NCBI GenBank assembly: GCA_963693305.1
Contig: OY855905.1
Location: 22,900,937-22,964,936, forward strand
DNA length: 64,000 bases
Reading direction: 5' to 3'
From: Meandrina meandrites
Lineage: Eukaryota > Cnidaria > Anthozoa > Scleractinia > Meandrinidae
Shown in pieces: positions 35,115 through 47,296 of this stretch; position 1 is the stretch's first letter; every line of letters starts with the position of its first letter. The translations under genes were made by a program, and so were the position numbers. The notes under the pieces were generated by a model. It was not told the origin of the DNA. It did no database searches and saw only the letters and a program-made list of their open reading frames with translations.

Positions 35115-38030
35115 AAGAGAAAAAATGGGTGCGCTACTAAGAAACGTAACAATCAACAACAAAAATATGGGCGCGCTACTAAAAAACGTAACAATCAAAC
35201 AAAACAATGAGCGTGGTACTTAGAAACGTAAAAATTAAACACAAAACAATGAGCGCGCTACTTAGAAACGTAACAATCAAACACAAAACATTGAGCGCGC
35301 TACTAAGAAACGTAAAAACCAAACACAAATCAATGAGCGCGCTACTAAGAAACGTAACAATCAAACACAAAACAATGAGCGTGCTACTTAGAAACGTAAT
35401 AATCAAAGACAAAACAATGAGCGCGCTACTTAGAAACGTAACAATCAAACACAAAACAATGAGCGCGCTACTTAGAAACGTAACAATCAAAGTGAAACAC
35501 AAAGCAATGAGCGCGCTACCTAGAAACGTAACAACCAAACACAAAACAATGAGCGTGCTACTTAGAAACGTAAATATCAAACACAAAGCAATGAGCGCGC
35601 TACTTAGAAACGTAACAATCAAATACAAAACATTGAGCGGGCTACTAAGAAACATAACAATCAAACACAAAGCAATGAGCGCGCTACTTAGAAACGTAAC
35701 AACCAAACACAAAAAAACAAGCGTGCTACTTAGAAACGTAACAACCAAACACAAAACATTGAGCGCGCTACTAAGAAACGTAACAATCAAACACAAAGCA
35801 ACGAGCGCGCTACTTAGAAACGTAACAACCAAACACAAAACATTGAGCAGGCTGCTAAGAAATATAACAATCAAACACAAAGCAATGAGCGCGCTACTTA
35901 GAAACGTAACAACCAAACACAAAAAAACGAGCGTGCTACTAAGAAACGTAACAATCAAACACAAAGCAATGAGCGCGCTACTTAGAAACGTAACAACCAA
36001 ACACAAAAAAACGAGCGTGCTACTAAGAAACGTAACAATCAAACACAAAGCAATGAGCGCGCTACTTCGAAACGTAACAACCAAACACAAAACATTGAGC
36101 GCGCTACTTAGAAACGTAACAACCAAACACAAAAAAACGAGCGTGCTACTAAGAAACGTAACAATCAAACACAAAGCAATGAGCGCGCTACTTAGAAACG
36201 TAACAACCAAACACAAAACATTGAGCGCGCTACTAAGAAACGTAACGATCAAACACAAAGCAACGAGCGCGCTACTTAGAAACGTAACAACCAAACACAA
36301 AACAATGAGCGTGCTACTTAGAAACGTAACAATCAAACACAAAGCAATGAGCGCGCTACTTAGAAACGTAACAATCAAACACAAAACAATGAGCGTGCTA
36401 CTTAGAAACGTAACAATCAAACACAAAACAATGAGCGCGCTACTTAGAAACGTAACAATCAAACACAAAACAATGAGCGCGCTACTTAGAAACGTAACAA
36501 TCAAACACAAAACAATGAGCGTGCTACTTAGAAACGTAACAATCAAACACAAAACAATGAGCGCGCTACTTAGAAACGTAACAATCAAACACAAAACAAT
36601 GAGCGCGCTACTTAGAAACGTAACAATCAAACACAAAACAATGAGCGTGCTACTTAGAAACGTAACAATCAAACACAAAACAATGAGCGCGCTACTTAGA
36701 AACGTAACAATCAAACACAAAACAATGAGCGCGCTACTTAGAAACGTAACAATCAAACACAAAACAATGAGCGCGCTACTTAGAAACGTAACAATCAAAC
36801 ACAAAACAATGAGCGCGCTACTTAGAAACGTAACAATCAAACACAAAACAATGAGCGCGCTACTTAGAAACGTAACAATCAAACACAAAACAATGAGCGC
36901 GCTACTTAGAAACGTAACAATCAAACACAAAACAATGAGCGCGATACTTAGAAACGTAACAACCAAACACAAAACAATGAGCGCGATACTTAGAAACGTA
37001 ACAATCAAACACAAAACAATGAGCGTGCTACTTTGAAACGTAACAACCAAACACAAAACAATGAGCGCGCTACTTAGAAACGTAACAATCAAACACAAAA
37101 CAATGAGCGCGATACTTAGAAACGTAAATATCAAACACAAAGCAATGAGCGCGCTACTTAGAAACGTAACAATCAAACACAAAACAATGAGTGCGCTACT
37201 TAGAAACGTAACAACCAAACACAAAACATTGAGCGCGCTACTAAGAAACGTAACAATCAAACATAAAACAATGAGCGCGCTACTTAGAAACGTAACAACC
37301 AAACACAAAACATCGAGCGCGCTAAGAAACGTAACAATCAAACACAAAGCAATGAGCGCGTTACTTAGAAACGTAACAACCAAACACAAAACAATGAGCG
37401 TGCTACTTAGAAACGTAACAATCAAACACAAAACAATGAGCGTGCTACTTAGAAACGTAACAATCAAACACAAAGCAATTAGCGCACTACTAAGAAACGT
37501 AACAATCAAACACAAAACAATGAGCGCGCTACTTAGAAACGTAACAACCAAACACAAAACAATGAGCGCGATACTTAGAAACGTAACAATCAAACACAAA
37601 ACAATGAGCGTGCTACTTAGAAACGTAACAACCAAACACAAAGCAATGAGCGCGCTACTTAGAAACGTAAATATCAAACACAAAACAATGAGCGCGCTAC
37701 TTAGAAACGTAACAAACACAAAACAATGAGCGCGCTACTTAGAAACGTAACAATCAAACACAAAACAATGAGCGCGCTACTTTGAAACGTCACAATCAAA
37801 CACAAAACAATGAGCGCGCTACTTAGAAACGTAACAATCAAACACAAAGCAATGAGCGCGCTACTTAGAAACGTAACAATCAAACACAAAACAATGAGCG
37901 CGCTACTTAGAAACGTAACAATCAAACACAAAACAATGAGCGCGCTACTTAGAAACGTAACAATCAAACACAAAACAATGAGCGCGCTACTTAGAAACGT
38001 AACAACAAAAAAATGCTCGCTTTTGTAAGA
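35115..38030. repeat. Minisatellite of 42-bp units, about 69 copies
   Basis: The unit is 42 bp (14 codons), with core GAGCGCGCTACTTAGAAACG then TAACAATCAAACACAAAACAAT. Variant positions (CGCGCT/CGTGCT, AATC/AACC, AAACAATG/AAGCAATG/AACATTG) recur in ordered blocks, so there are higher-order dimers, clearest at about 35880-36180. Because 42 is divisible by 3, both strands stay open for long stretches: 609 codons on + from 35207, and 846 on - from 37719. The minus product would be a hydrophobic LSSALIVLCLIVTF repeat. Indels are mostly multiples of 3 until a 4-bp loss at about 37712. No splice context or start signal argues for translation. Confidence 0.92.
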
Positions 38031-38399
38031 AAAGTAACAATCGAACACAAAACAAAGAGCACGGTTAGTCGCTGACGTAACACTAATTAAAAATACAAAA
38101 CAAAGTTATAAGTCATTTTTGCATAGGGTCTATGGTACAATGAAATTTTTTTATAAACTTAAAACCTTAAATAGACTTGTTTACTACCTTGTCCTATACT
38201 TTTTATGAAAAATTAAGCTGTTTCATTTGATCAAAACTGCAAGCTAACTGCACGTTTATTTGTTTGTTTTATTAATCAATCGTTTCATTTCTAAGCTTTC
38301 ATATTCTCTCCTTTTGGGGTTCCTTGTTTTTCAACACTGAAAATAATCTGCTACCATTTCATAAATTGTACATGAAATGGATGGTCACGTAAGATTGAG
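38031..38399. other. AT-rich spacer, nothing recognised
   Basis: Diverged edge of the minisatellite to about 38095, then AT-rich sequence with no open frame, repeat or RNA gene that could be supported. Confidence 0.5.
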
Positions 38400-38880
38400 G
38401 TCCCCTGTTTTATGAGTCAAATGAGTCTATGAGTCATGAGTCAATGAGTCAAGGTTATTTTTTTTTTTAACAAAGTAGGTTATTATATATTGAACCATCG
38501 TTTGCCTGTATTCAAGTTAGCTTAGAAGTACTCCACTTTGCGTACGGTTAGTTCTACTCTGGATTGCTTGCGGTTAGTTCCACTCCAGTGTGCTTGCGGT
38601 TAGTTCCACTCCAGTTTGCTAGCAGTTAGATCCAATCTGGTTTGCTTGCGGTTAGTTCCATTCTGGTTTGCTTGCGGTTAGTTCCATTCTGGTTTGCTTG
38701 CGGTTAGTTCCATTCTGGTTTGCTTGCGGTTAGTTCCATTCTGGTTTGCTTGCGGTTAGTTCCATTCTGGTTTGCTTGCGGTTAGCTTTTAATAGTTAGC
38801 AAGGACAGCACTATTTTCAAGTTAATAACCATAAATTTAAAATTTGACTCATTGACTCATTTGACTCATAAAAACTTTAC
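38400..38880. mobile_element. Inverted-repeat element enclosing a 26-bp minisatellite
   Basis: Left flank 38410-38455 (ATGAGTCAAATGAGTC, TGAGTCATGAGTCAATGAGTCAA) is inverted at 38847-38872 (TTTGACTCATTGACTCATTT). Between them, about 10 tandem copies of a 26-bp unit (GGTTAGTTCCATTCTGGTTTGCTTGC type) occupy about 38515-38790. The architecture is inverted ends around a tandem core. Confidence 0.75.
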
Positions 38881-39441
38881 TCTCCGTAAGATTAAAGGAA
38901 GTCAAAATACTCCGGCTTTACAATACAAAATTATTGAACTTAACACACCACCTAACGGGAAGGAGTGCTTTAAGTTTAATTCTTAACTTAAAACTATATA
39001 TAAACTTGTGAGCTATTTTGTCTAAGTCGTTTTCATCCCAGTCCTTATAGTTCCAAAGTCACCGTTCGGGGAGAGGTCAGGCTCTGAGAGTGACTCTTGT
39101 AAACTCTTCTAAATTATATTTTCGCTGCTTTCTGCAAGAACTCAGCTTTCAGACGAATTGTTTTCTTAGTCATATGGCTTCCCAAGTCAGGCATTTAAAT
39201 CTCTTTAACTAATAATTATTAATGGCCTAAAATTCACCTAATATCAAGCAACGCTGCTTGAGCTTATGCCAAGTAAGGGTAACATAGGAAGAATAAGTTG
39301 CTCGTTCTTCTTATGTGCTTGTATTTATGCTTGTGCTTATGGCCTGTGAAAACAAGCCTTTAGAGTTGCATTATAGATGTAACGCAATACAAAATTCGCT
39401 ATGAAATGGAATTCTCCAATGACACGCAAAGGAGATTACAC
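38881..39441. other. Spacer downstream of SLC49A3
   Basis: Likely carries the SLC49A3 3' UTR on the minus strand. No other gene or named repeat was seen. Confidence 0.4.
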
Positions 39442-42400
39442 CTATGGTGAATTCGTGCCATCTGAATCAGATGGACTAGGTATGTAAGGAAGTCTCTGTT
39501 GTCCACCTCCTCGGAGAATTCTTTGTGCCGCTTTTCTTTTTTCCATATCCAAGCGTTTGTACGGAGGAAAGAATGCGCAGATCAGGAGCAATGCCATGGC
39601 AACGGCAGCTGCCGTCATGAAGTACATGGCATGTTGAAGATCCGGAACTGTCCCGTCTTCTGACTTCTGCTGACACTTCGGGTGTTTAAAATGTTTGGGA
39701 ACCTCTAAAGCTTGGCATATCAATATGAAGACCACTCCAGTAGCTTGACTGAAAGGAAAAAACAAAACAAAACAAAAATGGTTGCAGTTATTCTCTGTAA
39801 ATGGTAATGATTTTTTTTAGCAAACAAATACCACAGTACCCTGCCATCCACTGAAGTCCTGCACTTGTTGCTTCAGCCACAGGGTAGGTACATTCCACTC
39901 CAACTTCCAAACAGACAGGCATGAGAGCAAATGAAAAAAAGCCAAACAAACCAAAGCTAGCCACAACAAGAACAGGTTGCCCTCGAAATTGAGTGACCTA
40001 CAAAAAAAGGCAGCATGTTGAACATTGATTAAACATCAGATTCTCCTAAAAACAGTTAAACAAAATATCTGGAAGCATTAAGGAGAAATTCAAGGTTTAA
40101 CTGAGAGGGTTGAACTTACAATTGTGAGCAAGCAGCACGATATGGCTGCCAATCCATACGAAATTTTGGTCATTTCTTCAAACTTCTTGGTCTTGTCAAC
40201 ATATACACCTGCAAGTCCACCGCCAACCAGACCAGTTGCTATCAAGACGGCACCCACTGTACCAGCCATAGTCTGTAACAATCATGGCAATAAACAGTGT
40301 GATTTAGTGTGTCTTTGCATCATATTGTGTTTTATTTATGTCATGTTATCGTAACAATGTGATTTAGCAGGCGTAGATCTAGACCGGTTTCCACCATTTT
40401 ACGGAAATCTGTCAACCTCTTGCCCGAGTAACTCAAAATACCTGGAAATGGTTTTTAGGGAGTCAACTCCTAAACATTTTCAGAAGTGAGCATTCCCACT
40501 GACTCCTCTACTGGCTCTTGCCTTTGACACTCATGCTATTGGAAAATGGTCAACCTTTTTCCTATCATATCATCTCATATGATCATGAAATCTCGAAAAG
40601 CACCCTTGGTGCTTGCTTCAAATTTTGATTGGGGTGGGTGCTGAATCGAGGGGGAGCACTTAATTTAGGGTGACTGTTCCAGAGTTTGCATTCAAGCCAA
40701 GTGGCCCATCAGGCCAGCGATTATCCAGGTTTCTTTAGCATGAAGTGGCTAGAAGTATTTTACACCCTCATGGAAGGGATACTAGTCCATCGCAGGCTTA
40801 CCCCAGTATTAAATTTGCTGGTACCCATTTGTACACCTGGGTGGAGGGAGGCACTATGAGAATAAAGTGTGTTGCCCAAGAACACAATGCACTGTCCCGG
40901 CCAGGGCTTGAACCCGACTGCTTGATCTGGAGTCCAGGCACTAACCACCACCACCATGCCTCTCATAAAGAATGGAGAGTTAGAAAGAAAAGATAAAGGT
41001 GGTGGCAAATGAGGACACATTGTTGCTCATGATTGTTTCTATGCTGTACAAACCGGGAAACATTTGTTGCGGACACAAAATGTTTCTGAAAGAAATCAGA
41101 AACATCTTTGTGTCTTGGACACAAATTTTGTGTCCGCAACAAATGTTGTGCGCGCGGGCAAATGGGGAAACATTTGTGTCCGCAACAATGTGTCCGCAAC
41201 ATTGTGTCCTCGTTTGTCATTGCCTTGAGGGTTACTCAGAGAAACTCCCCCCCCCCCCCCAGACCTCTTGCCTTTTTTCCACTCGACCTTCTAAACACCA
41301 ATCCCCACTAACCAAATGCCTGAACCAGGCTAAGAGTTAGCTTCTCTAAATTAAGACAAACTAAAATTAATGGATGATAATAAGATTGTTATTCTATATA
41401 CATTTTGAGATGCCAAGACACCATTTTTAAAATTCAAAAGAAAAAAACAAATCTATACTAACATCACTATATCCGTGTGGGCAGATTATTTGTTCCAGAA
41501 GTGTTTGAAGACAAGTGAAAAGGCCTATCCCAGTACCAAATGCCACCATCAACACTAGGTAAGGCTTGTTCCGTAACACCTGAAATGTACAGAAAATTAT
41601 AACAAGATTAGTCAACTGAAACGGGTGTGGCCATTGAGTCTGTTGTCTATATAAAAAGACTACAACAACACTGGTGAATTGTGCTTTTTGAATACGCTTT
41701 CAACATAAACTGCAGCTACCTCTCTTGTATCAGCCACCTCTTATATAAAGTATCTACAACTTGGTTTTTTCATTCTGGTCACTCTTCAATCCCTACATTT
41801 AGTAAATGTTTTGAAATCTTCCTACAAAAGCCCCTCTACAATAATGGTGAGATTTTTCTGTTCAAAGGTACTCCAAGATGCTTTTATCCTGAATATAACA
41901 TCTTCAAGTCTAATTCTTTAATACTGTTTAACATGTACAGCATGGCCTTATATGTGCCTACTGGTGCGGTGAGTCATAATGATGATGAACATGAACAGAA
42001 TCAATGATGTACTGTTTAGTAACTTTCATTTGAATTGTCACACACTTTAAAGGTTCACCTGCATATATATAAAGACCTACAAGTTAGAACCACTCTGTAC
42101 AGCATAAAAGACATGTATACATGTAGTTCCATCACATCTCCGGTGAAACAAACTCAACTGGGGCCTGACCTAACATTTTTCTTTAGCCAATCACAAGACA
42201 AGTTCAGAACAAAAGAACTGGACTTCCTTCATCAGTGGACCAATCACAGTAAGGGGCAAATTTAACTGCTGATGAATGAACTCCAATTCTTTTGTTCTGA
42301 GCTTATCTTGTGATTGGCTAGAAAACGTTGTGTGGCCCTGGTTGAATTTGTTTCACCGTAATTAAACTGTCATATGCCACATTCTAGTTGCTTGGCCTTA

Positions 42401-45400
42401 TTCCAAGTTGTCCATTTTAAAATTAATATCTTACCTTTTTGAGACCTACAAAGAAGGGCTCTGATTTTGACTCTGCTGATGCTGTGGGTGGGGTGGGAGG
42501 GGTGCTACTACACACTCCACAAGTTGCCATGACAACACCAAGAAAGGCAGGAATTGAGAACATTTCCAGCTACAGAGGAAACCAATTTAAAACTTATTAC
42601 GGAATAAAGCAGTGAATTTCAATGACATTTGAATCCTATTTTATGGACACCCACTTAATACAGGCACCTCTGTGATACAGAATGTTTTTGGTCTATGCAT
42701 GCTGAGAAGAGTACATTTCTCTTAATATGTAAACATGTAAAAACATTTAGTTAATAACATAAGACAAAGTGATTTGCTCATTAGATTTTGTGCATGTTTC
42801 TGTAATACTGAATTTGGTTGCACGGCTCTGCTAACTAAATATGAAATTTTATAATACCAGTATTTAATAATCAGGTATGCAATAAAATGTCAAGGAAGAC
42901 TGTATGTGGGCAAAAGGTTTGGGTAAGGAATGTACTGGCAAGGCTCTGATGATAAAACCCAATAACTGTATAGACCTAGCTGCTGGATGAGGGGCCTTGG
43001 CAAATGGCTCCATGCTTGCACTGAGGGGTGCATAAAATGCCTGTATTGTGAGGCGGGCATATATAGATGCTAGCATAATGTTGTCAGGCCAAGTTAACCC
43101 AGTTCACCAGAGCAACAATGTGCCCCCTCCCTGGCAGGGCTCCAGCACAAGGCTGAAGGGAGATTCCTCAATCTATGGAAAGAAAATTGCATCAAATGAA
43201 AGAACATACCATAAAAGGAATGTGTGATTGACCTTTGACAATGACTGGTGCTACTGCATAAGCCACCATAACACCCATAGGGTTGCCTAAAACCAAAGGC
43301 ATTGAATTAAAAGTTGTGATTGCATTAAAACACATGGCAATTATGCTTACATTAAACTTTCTTACTACTACACATATATGTTGTGGTTCAATTTTATCCT
43401 TGTTGGTTCAAATTTTATATTCCTTTGTTTTTAGGGATGCATGGTGATGTACATACGAAAGTGAGTTTAAAACAAAAGAAAATAAAATTGAATCAAGGAT
43501 AAAATTAAGCAACAACATAAATCATGTTCATCACTCTGATCAATAACGATCAATTTTGACTGCTGGTAAAGTACCAAATTTATTTTTGCTCTGATGTGAT
43601 TAGTGAAATGAAAAAGGAAGCAATTAAACCCCAATACCACCACCATTTCATGAGCAAAGTACCTTGGCATCACAGAAGTGTTTTAAGAGACTTTCACAAC
43701 CAAATTCTTCCAGTACATGTTTCAAAGAAATGTACAAAAATTTGTGCAAAGTTAGAACTGAAAGGTCCTGTGTCATTTTTAATAGCAGCATATTGGAAGA
43801 GGGTTCTTTAAAATTATGCTGATAAGTTTCTTGCAGTAATGAATATTGCATCACAGACTTTACCTTGCACCTAGTGGGTTCATGTAAACTTTCTCAATCT
43901 CTCAAAATTTAACTCACTATTAAATAGACAAATAGTTACCAATAATTTTTCAATAAAGAAAAATTTTAAGCTCACTTAGTGATGCTACCATGTTTGCTGT
44001 AGCCCTTTCGTCTGCTCCAAACCACAGGGCAGCTAACTTAGTAGGTGAACCAAGAAGAAAGGGCTGAGCTAGTGCTGCAAGAGTCTGACCAATCATTGCT
44101 ACGATGAACTTGGTGTCTTTGGAAACAAAAGTAAATCCGCTCAGCATCCTGACAGCTGCACCAACAGCATTCAGCCAGGCTCCCAAAAGGACCTGAAAAC
44201 GAAAGGTGCAAAAAATAATTACTATTCTGAGTACTGGCTGGAATAATATTGTGTTTTGTTCATGGGTAAGACACTTTAATTTCACAGTTAGTAGTATAAG
44301 CAGAAACCCATAAGGGTTGAAAAGTGAAACTCCCTATGATTCATACGAAGCACTAATTTTGCACATTCGTTTCCATTAAGTACCATATTTGGAAAATCGC
44401 CAGAAAAAATCAACTGGTCAATCAAAATTACAATATTTGGATTAAATTCACAGTGCGTCCTAGCACATGCTGTGAGTGCGCTAGCTTGCACTAAATGGCG
44501 TAATCTTGTTTTTGAACAAGCTTGATTGATTTGAGTTAAATTCGGTTAAATTCTTCCATTTCATTGTCATTCAGTAGTCCAGAGAAGTTTATTTGGATAC
44601 ACTTGATGAATTTCTTTAGTTTCTGTACATAATTTATGTGTTTAGGTCACGTTAAGGGGGGAGACTCTTAACTACAGATCAAGAGCAGTTGCTAAGTGAT
44701 TGCTGAAGACTGTTTTTTGAAGCAAGCGATTTTGAAGCTTTTTGTAACGCTAAATGGTTAATTTTATTTGGGGGTACACCTGCTTTGAAAAGTATATCAT
44801 TGCGTGTGCGAAACTAGTGCCAGTCCCAAACCGCGTGTTGAAATTTAAAATCCCTAAAACTCCAAGGAAACAAGGCAAAGTTCCAATTTCTTTTACGAAT
44901 CAGAGATAATGTAGCCGTCTTTATAATCTGATGTATGCTTTTACCGTTTACACGAAAAGAGGAAATGCTACTGATGAAAGTCTGTAAATACGAGTGTTTG
45001 TTATGCCATAACTCTTATAATAAATGCGAATTTCACAAAAACGATACGTCACATTACGCATGTGGACATTCTTTATCTATTGACGCTCATTTAAATTTTA
45101 AAATCCATCTGCCCTTTGAGTTTTAGGGTTTTTTCTATTCTGGTCACGTGACGCGTTAAATATGGCCGTGACTTGAAACTCTTGGAGGAGTCTTCAATAG
45201 AACAAACTCATGCAAAAAGCTTATCCATATGAGGTCTGATTTCCAAAATATGGCAATTAGAAACCTGCCTTAGAAACAGATTGGTAGTTAAGAGTCACCC
45301 CCCTTAAGCTTATGGCATTTTGTACAATAAAACTTAACTAAATCCTACCCCTGTTCTTAGTCCAAGGACATCAAGAATCCAAACTGCCACCAAGCCAAAC

Positions 45401-46608
45401 AATAAATAACAAATGAGATAAACAATGGAAAGCCAGTTGATGTCGTCTACACTCTTGCCATAATATGAGGCAGAGCGATCAGCTACTGGGGCAAAGCTCA
45501 ACCATAACTTGTAGAAGCAGAAAAAATTAAACAACTTATTAAATGTAATAATAAATTGCTAAATATATTGTTAAATTTAATTGATATCATTTGATTGGTC
45601 TGAAACAGAAAAATTAAACATTTTCTATTCAAACATTTGGTATTGTCATCCCTTCTCCACTACTCTTCCTAGTCCCATAGGCATTCTTTCTTATGGTATA
45701 TAGTTCGTATACTTGTGCTACAGCAATAGTAGCGTCCACAATTAGGGGTGGCGAATGGCCTTTCAAAACTGTTGAGTCTCGGCAAATTTACGCTGAGTCT
45801 CGGAATCTCGGTGCTTAAAAATAGCGTCTCGGAATCTCGGATTTTTTGAAATATGACAGTCTTGGAGTCTCGGATTTTGAAAATTTGGATCTCGGAGTCT
45901 CGGATTTTGAAAATTTGGATCTCAAAATCTCGCCAATGGGACTTCAACTTTTTATCCGCAAGCTTATCCGAAATGAGAAATTAAGAAATTTACCCCTGCC
46001 GGAATATGCATTCACAATTGTTATGTAAAATATATATAGGAAACCGTAATTTCCACTTTATAGAGGAAATCATGTCATGATAATAGTACATGGGTACCCA
46101 ACGACAATCGTTTGAGAATTGACCTGTTTCTCGTATTTTCTGATCAAGTGCGTCTCGGGCTCGGATTTTTGTAGCGTAAGTCTCGGGCTCGGATTTTACA
46201 AACAAATTCAAGTCTCGGGCTCGGATTTTTAAGCTAGGGTCTCGGCGTCTCGGCAAGGCTCGGATTTTATCATTCGCCACCCCTACAATTATAATATATA
46301 ATTCCACCTCGATCTGGTAATTGAGTTTTATGGGTCGATTTCACTTTCGATGATACTCCTTATGACACCAAATAACCTATTTAATCAGTTTCTCTACAAC
46401 AACTCACCATTGCATTAGAGACATTCAGGACAAATAGCACAAGTAGCATATACCATCTTCTGCCATACAGCCTGTACTTTGCGGACAATTCTTTTGACCT
46501 GGAAAGTCCAAGAATCGTTTCCTCTTGCGATAGACTCGTGTAGTAAGACGGCCTCGACGAGTGAAGAAGGGGTGAATTTTCGTTGTTGACAGTTTTCACG
46601 GAGTCCAT
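39442..46608 (-). CDS. SLC49A3: SLC49A3 (MFSD7)-like major facilitator transporter (9 exons)
   Basis: Exons in coding order: 46608-46408, 45507-45349, 44192-43976, 43286-43210, 42569-42435, 41579-41463, 40272-40120, 39997-39840, 39748-39442. All borders are GT/AG and phases agree, giving 507 aa. Motifs of the SLC49 (FLVCR-related) family: YGRRWYMLLVLFVLNVSNAM then LWLSFAPVAD in TM1 and the following loop; DVLGLRTG (MFS loop 2-3 A-motif style); GSPTKLAALWFGADERATAN; the GLAGVYVDKTKKFEEMTK loop (the 8-9 copy of the A-motif); and a PPTPP..SEPF cytosolic linker, as in MFSD7. Twelve membrane segments are expected. The N-terminus is polar with PLLHSS, a possible dileucine signal. SLC49 members move haem, choline or related solutes; the substrate of SLC49A3 is not established, so none is assigned. 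Introns carry at least five MITE-like insertions. Confidence 0.92.
40740..40965. repeat. SINE-like dispersed repeat
   Basis: Contains phrases (GGGATACTAGTCCATCGCAG, GGTACCCATTTGTACACCTG, GTGTTGCCCAAGAACACAA, GGGCTTGAACCCG) that I recognise as common interspersed repeats in marine invertebrate genomes. TTGAACCC resembles a pol III B box. In SLC49A3 intron 6. Confidence 0.5.
41002..41224. mobile_element. MITE with GGCAAATGAGGACAC termini
   Basis: The left end TGGCAAATGAGGACACATTG is inverted at about 41195-41224 (CAATGTTGCGG... read on the other strand, with a 2-nt indel). Inner GAAACATTTGTTGCGGACAC copies occur in both orientations. In SLC49A3 intron 6. Confidence 0.7.
41247..41260. repeat. 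Poly-C tract (14 nt)
   Basis: C homopolymer just right of the MITE in SLC49A3 intron 6. Confidence 0.85.
42141..42358. mobile_element. Hairpin MITE (218 bp), near-complete palindrome
   Basis: The left arm CGGTGAAACAAACTCAAC... and right arm ...GAATTTGTTTCACCG pair along almost their whole length, including GCCAATCACAAGA / TCTTGTGATTGGC and CAGAACAAAAGAA / TTCTTTTGTTCTG. In SLC49A3 intron 5. Confidence 0.85.
44656..45303. mobile_element. piggyBac-like MITE flanked by TTAA
   Basis: GGGGGGAGACTCTTAACTAC at 44656 is inverted at 45284-45303 (one mismatch). TTAA stands directly outside both ends (44652-44655, 45304-45307). TTAA target duplications are characteristic of piggyBac-type insertion. 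It is 648 bp and non-coding, in SLC49A3 intron 2. Confidence 0.8.
45745..46283. mobile_element. MITE with GGGGTGGCGAATG termini and TCTCGG repeats
   Basis: GGGGTGGCGAATG at 45745 is perfectly inverted at 46271-46283 and flanked by TA on both sides. Both subterminal regions carry many GTCTCGG(A/C) copies; a 33-bp unit (TCTCGGATTTTGAAAATTTG) is tandemly duplicated at about 45870-45925. In SLC49A3 intron 1. Confidence 0.8.
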
Positions 46609-46833
46609 GTTAGGTTAGGTCACTGATCATGGCAAAAAAAAAGAAACGCTAGAACAGAAATCGACTTCCTCACATTTCACGATCTCAGATATATCACGCG
46701 AGAAAGAATTTCGCCAGGCGTCACAGTGTAACAGATTTGTTCGTGGCCGTTGTGGCCTAAGTAGGGACTTTAAAATGACCGGAAAGGTCTGGGGGAGAGT
46801 ACGTCTCGGCAGTCTGCCAAATTTAGTGTAAGA
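46609..46833. promoter_or_regulatory. Upstream region of SLC49A3
   Basis: 225 bp between the SLC49A3 start codon and the next transposon. The promoter and 5' UTR are expected here on position alone. No specific motif was identified. Confidence 0.35.
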
Positions 46834-47105
46834 ACAGGACAACTCGGATTAATATTAATCGCATTAATATTAATCTTAATGATTACTATAATCCAGTAAT
46901 GGATTATTATAATCCAGTAATAGATTATTATAATCCGGTAATAGATTATTATAATAATGTTTAAACAAGCAAGCAACCGTGGACGATGATCCTACTGGTA
47001 TACGTTGGATCAATAATGATCTGATCGGTTTAAAATAGAAAAATGAAGACTATAAAAAAGCAGAAACCGATACAACGTAGAAAGGTTTTAAATTTGTGTA
47101 CTATA

Positions 47106-47134
47106 TTTCGGCTGGCCAAACCAGCCTTCTTCAG
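47106..47134 (-). ncRNA. Hammerhead-ribozyme-like core motif
   Basis: The minus strand reads CTGAAGA, a hairpin GGCTGG/CCAGCC with loop TTTGG, then GAAA. This follows the hammerhead core plan CUGANGA - stem II - GAAA, with one extra A before stem II. Penelope-like elements are known to carry hammerhead motifs, and this one lies just 3' of the Penelope fragment. Stems I and III were not demonstrated. Confidence 0.35.
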
Positions 47135-47296
47135 GTACAATGGGAAATTACATTGGGAAGGGTTTTATATGTAGTGATTGCGGTATTTTGCGTAATACCG
47201 GAAATACGTAAAGGTAATGAAATTGACAGTGTAGAATGAAATAAAAATAAAGTAAAAAAAAAAACTAAAAATAATAAAATAGCTGATAATACAGTA

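Noticed and set aside
35179..37719. 846-codon hydrophobic minus-strand open frame
   Set aside because: Wholly made of the 42-bp minisatellite; a unit length divisible by three keeps frames open by itself. Kept only as a finding to test.
35115..38030. CRISPR array
   Set aside because: Tandem units without unique spacers, in a eukaryotic intron-rich context.
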